Positions 61,477 through 64,000 of a stretch of DNA of 64,000 nucleotides are shown here, piece after piece (positions within the stretch are counted from its first letter, which is position 1; each line of letters opens with the position of its first letter). The translations under genes were made by a program, and so were the position numbers. The stretch comes from Hyphomicrobiales bacterium. GTDB taxonomy: Bacteria > Pseudomonadota > Alphaproteobacteria > Rhizobiales > Rhizobiaceae. The notes beneath the pieces are model-generated. The model saw only the letters and a program-made list of their open reading frames with translations. It did not search any database and was not told the origin of the DNA. The stretch is taken from contig UBWZ01000002.1 in assembly GCA_900469345.1 (NCBI GenBank), positions 62,001 to 126,000 of the forward strand, given 5' to 3'.

Positions 61477-62862
61477 TCATGCACTGCGCGTCGCGCGTTC
61501 ATCGGCGACGTGAAGCTCTGCGGAAATCGTCTGGGCGATCCGCATGGCCTGAACGCGGATGTCTGGAACAGCCGTAATTTCCCAGAACTGGCCGGCGGTC
61601 AGGGCACCGACCGCAAACAGTGCCGCGTTCGGCCTCTGGGTATCGCCAAGGACCCGCGACGTCTTGTCGACGGCGATCCCGAGGCCCAGTTCGTCCATAC
61701 GGATCATCCCGAGGTCGCACATCGTCCGAAGAAGGGGCGAGTGCCCGATCCCGGCCTTTTCCATTCCCGTACAGTTTACCACCAGATCTGCCGCGAAGCC
61801 CGTGGTGTCCTGGCTGCCCCGCGGCCGATACTCGACTCGAACGCCGTTCCCGTCTTCCTCGATGCCGCTCAGAAAACCCGCTTCCACTTTCACCGTGCCG
61901 TCCGCCACCAGCGCCTGGAACTGGCGGTGAACGTCCGGAGCGATCCGGTGGCGATGGATGTTCCACCACGCCAGCGCATGCCGCAGGAATCGCGATCTCT
62001 GCGAAATCGTCAGCCCCTGCCAGAGTGCCTGGGTCTTCGGACGCAATCCGTCGATGACGGGTCGCCAGTCCGGCGCGTCGGCGGCTGACCGACGAAGGGC
62101 ATTGAGCACCTGGCTAAGCTCGGCGCCGTCCGGCAGGTCGACCGGTACGGGCTCGGCCCTGCGACCGAGATGTGGCTGCGGCACGAGGCCCCGGCGCGAA
62201 AGCGCGCGGATCTGCCCGCGGTGCCCTCTGGCGCGAAGCGACAGAACCTGGTCGATCATCGTCAGGCCCGAACCCAGCACGCAGATTTCGTCGTTGCGCC
62301 CGACCCTGGAAAGCCAGCCCATGGTCCACGGATTGTCGATGATCCGTCCGAGGGCAGCCGGCGAAATCCGGTCTGGCGGCACCGGCAGTCCCGCGCTTCC
62401 CACGCCGAGCGCAAGGACGACGGTTTTGGCCCGCAAGTTTCCGCCCGTGTCGAGGATGAATGATACGCCCTCGTTCCGCCCGCCGTTACAGCTCACCGCC
62501 TTGGCCCGGACAAAATCCAGCCGCGCACGATGCTCCCGTGCCCGAAGCCGGGCGGCAAGCCGGTCACGCAGGTAGAGACCGTATTCGCCCCGCGACGCAA
62601 ACGTGTCGGGACTGACGAGCTTGCCTCGCGAGGCGAGCCAGTCGGTAAAGTCGTCGGGTTGATCTGGGAAAATGCTCATCCGTGCCGCGGGCACGTTGAG
62701 CCGGTGCAGATAGAATTCCGTCCGGTAGGCGGTGCCTCGGCCAAAGCCGGGATCGTCACCGATTACGGCAATGGTCGCCTTTGGAGGCAGCATATCGAGA
62801 AGATTGATTGTCAATGCGATCGCCGAAAAACCGGCGCCGACAATGGCGACATCGTAGGTCAA
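61477..62862 (-). CDS. FAD/NAD(P)-binding protein
   Basis: A 461-residue flavoprotein-like protein of the FAD-NAD(P)-binding superfamily. N-terminal FAD motif YDVAIVGAGFSAIALTINLL, second nucleotide motif AKTVVLALGVGSAGLP, and CVLGSGLTMIDQVLSLRARG. It resembles hydroxyacylglutathione- or ornithine-type oxidases only in fold, so the reaction is open. A TTG start at 62862 is supported by GAGGAG upstream. A palindrome lies 74 bases before its start. Confidence 0.85.
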   Translation of the reverse strand: MTYDVAIVGAGFSAIALTINLLDMLPPKATIAVIGDDPGFGRGTAYRTEFYLHRLNVPAARMSIFPDQPDDFTDWLASRGKLVSPDTFASRGEYGLYLRDRLAARLRAREHRARLDFVRAKAVSCNGGRNEGVSFILDTGGNLRAKTVVLALGVGSAGLPVPPDRISPAALGRIIDNPWTMGWLSRVGRNDEICVLGSGLTMIDQVLSLRARGHRGQIRALSRRGLVPQPHLGRRAEPVPVDLPDGAELSQVLNALRRSAADAPDWRPVIDGLRPKTQALWQGLTISQRSRFLRHALAWWNIHRHRIAPDVHRQFQALVADGTVKVEAGFLSGIEEDGNGVRVEYRPRGSQDTTGFAADLVVNCTGMEKAGIGHSPLLRTMCDLGMIRMDELGLGIAVDKTSRVLGDTQRPNAALFAVGALTAGQFWEITAVPDIRVQAMRIAQTISAELHVADERATRSA

Positions 62863-62935
62863 GGACGTTCTCCTCAGCCGCTGCGGGGCGCTCTGTCTGA
62901 GGTGCGGACGAAGCCGGAATGGCCCTCTCGATCAC

Positions 62936-62972
62936 CACCTCAATCACTACCAACTTAATAGGGATTGAGGTG
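62936..62972. promoter_or_regulatory. Ten-base inverted repeat upstream of the FAD/NAD(P) gene
   Basis: CACCTCAATC (62936-62945) and GATTGAGGTG (62963-62972) are exact complements with 17 bases between. On the minus strand it precedes the FAD/NAD(P)-binding gene and may be its operator, or form a hairpin terminating the small secreted-protein gene. Confidence 0.45.
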
Positions 62973-62997
62973 ATGTAAAGGTGCTAAACGCTAGGCG

Positions 62998-63288
62998 TCA
63001 CTGGCACGCGGCAGACGTGCTGGGAATGCTGGTCATGCCGGATGTCGGATTGCTATCGACAGCGCCTCCCGGCGCCTGGCAGCCCCCTTCGGCTTTCGCC
63101 GGGCCGGTCGCGCTGTTGGCCGTTGGATCGCTGACACCCGGCGGCGGCGAGCCGGGAACAGGCTTGATATCCTGGCCTGGCGCCACCGCAACCGGCGGCA
63201 TGGTGGTGGTTGGCTCTGCGGCGGTCTGGGAAAGAGCCGGTGTGGCGCAGGTGAGCGCGCCGATGAGGGCAAGGATGCGATAGGACAT
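62998..63288 (-). CDS. Small secreted Pro/Thr-rich protein
   Basis: A 96-residue protein with signal peptide MSYRILALIGALTCATPALS and a mature Pro/Ala/Thr-rich, low-complexity chain (VAPGQDIKPVPGSPPPGVSD). Two Cys near the end could form a disulphide (EGGCQAPGG and AACQ). Unknown function; codon use supports coding. RBS is weak. Confidence 0.65.
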   Translation of the reverse strand: MSYRILALIGALTCATPALSQTAAEPTTTMPPVAVAPGQDIKPVPGSPPPGVSDPTANSATGPAKAEGGCQAPGGAVDSNPTSGMTSIPSTSAACQ

Positions 63289-63355
63289 GATGTGCGGTTC
63301 CGGTTGATCTGCGCAGATAACCGGCGGCCCGCGTCTTGGTTCCGGCGGGCCGCAG

Positions 63356-63721
63356 CTACGCCGTAAGCTGGTAGATCGCTGTCAGCAGCCGGTCATGGCC
63401 GTAAGGCTTCGGCAGAAACACGGTACTGGTCGGCAACAGCATGGGGTCGAGGTTGACGACGCCCGAGGTGATGATGATGCCGATGCTCGGGCGGATGGCC
63501 CGGATGCGCTGTGCGAGCAGCATGCCATCCATCGTGCCGGCCATGTTGATGTCCGTAAACACGATGTCGATGTCCGGCCGGTTGCGAAACAGCACCATCG
63601 CCTCATCGGCATTGGCGGCTTCGAGGACGGAATACCCGACCTCTTCCAGGACATCGAGGGTCGAGAAACGAACGACCGGCTCGTCTTCGACAATCAGGAC
63701 GACAGCTTTACGGGTTTCCAT
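63356..63721 (-). CDS. Receiver-only response regulator
   Basis: A 121-residue CheY-like protein: VVLIVEDEPVVRFSTLDVLE with the acidic pocket, phosphoacceptor Asp in IDIVFTDINMAGTMDG, switch Thr/Ser in IIITSG and Lys in FLPKPYG. No output domain; presumably part of a phosphorelay with a kinase elsewhere. Confidence 0.92.
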   Translation of the reverse strand: METRKAVVLIVEDEPVVRFSTLDVLEEVGYSVLEAANADEAMVLFRNRPDIDIVFTDINMAGTMDGMLLAQRIRAIRPSIGIIITSGVVNLDPMLLPTSTVFLPKPYGHDRLLTAIYQLTA

Positions 63722-63938
63722 GATGGGCCTTCTCGGAGATGAGATTGTCGGGCGACAGTCGCCGCAGACTGGCCAAGCCTGGCCCAGGTCCGCCTTATAG
63801 GGGTCGCGGCCCGGGCGGGCAAGCAGAACCCGGCGGGCGGTCCCGCGCTCTTGATGAAGCCGAAAGCACTTGTCCCCGCGGGAAAGATGTGGATAGAGGG
63901 CGTATCACCACCTCCGACACGCATCAGGTCCACGCCCC

Positions 63939-64000
63939 ATGATGGAATTGTTTACCGCCGCCGGCTTCGCGGCCCTCGTTGAAGTTATTGCTATCAATCT
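63939..64000 (+). CDS. TerC-like integral membrane protein, start only
   Basis: Twenty residues remain in the window, MMELFTAAGFAALVEVIAIN. This hydrophobic start resembles the TerC/YjbE family of membrane proteins, whose first helix carries an acidic metal-binding residue and which are linked to manganese export or tellurium resistance. The gene is cut by the end of the window, so this is a tentative call. Confidence 0.45.
   Translation, partial: MMELFTAAGFAALVEVIAIN

Noticed and set aside
1-64000. Mobile elements, CRISPR arrays, tRNA or rRNA genes
   Set aside because: No transposase motifs, regularly spaced repeats, cloverleaf sequences or rRNA strings were noticed on reading; a tRNAscan or IS search could still find something I missed.

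Overview
The window reads as chromosomal DNA of an alphaproteobacterium of the Hyphomicrobiales, most likely Rhizobiaceae (Rhizobium, Agrobacterium, Ensifer or Shinella relatives). Reasons: the complete acpXL-fabZXL-fabF2XL-fabF1XL-adh-lpxXL cluster that makes the very-long-chain acyl group of rhizobial lipid A, a bmt gene of the Sinorhizobium type, MalK/UgpC-type sugar transporters paired with LacI regulators, high GC and strong codon bias. I saw no phage, insertion sequence, CRISPR array, tRNA or rRNA.

Layout. 1-5 kb: glycine cleavage operon gcvTHP behind a promoter and a tandem glycine riboswitch, closed by a bidirectional terminator; then an RTX-type Ca-binding protein (5.1-6.1 kb), a small hypothetical and dusA. 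8-14 kb: a metallophosphoesterase in one operon with a UgpABCE-like ABC importer, and a convergent LacI regulator. 14-19 kb: an FAA-hydrolase, a gamma-carbonic anhydrase, the zinc uptake set zur-znuB-znuC / znuA around a short control region with two palindromes, and an RcnB-like protein. 19-28 kb: a sugar/polyol operon (aldo-keto reductase, Gfo/Idh/MocA dehydrogenase, sugar phosphate isomerase, ABC importer) with a divergent LacI gene and two matching operators. 28-31 kb: gnd, SRPBCC and PAS proteins. 31-36.5 kb: the VLCFA/lipid A cluster. 36.6-39.5 kb: nucleoside hydrolase, TSUP permease, cobU and a 47-residue small protein.

40-56 kb is the most unusual block. It holds a glycine-betaine/choline-type ABC importer, a homocysteine methyltransferase (Bmt) behind a perfect 11-bp inverted repeat, a non-pyrrolysine MttB-family methyltransferase, a corrinoid protein, a DUF1638 protein, a formyltransferase-like protein, a 'virulence factor' family small protein, a methyltetrahydrofolate:corrinoid methyltransferase, an ASKHA/2Fe-2S corrinoid-reactivation protein, a 4Fe-4S protein and a GbdR-like regulator. 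Together they look like a corrinoid-centred methyl-transfer system taking betaine methyl groups to folate and/or homocysteine. The three methyltransferases and the reactivase each carry an Arg/Gly-rich terminal tail, whereas the corrinoid protein has a strongly acidic N-terminus; I regard this as the best lead in the window.

56-64 kb: a double-receiver response regulator, a large MscS channel, GlsB/YeaQ, UPF0303, FMN reductase, an FAD/NAD(P)-binding protein, a small secreted protein, a receiver-only regulator and the start of a TerC-like membrane protein. The betaine island and the gcv operon fit one carbon flow: betaine demethylation ends in glycine, which GcvTHP cleaves to methylene-THF.
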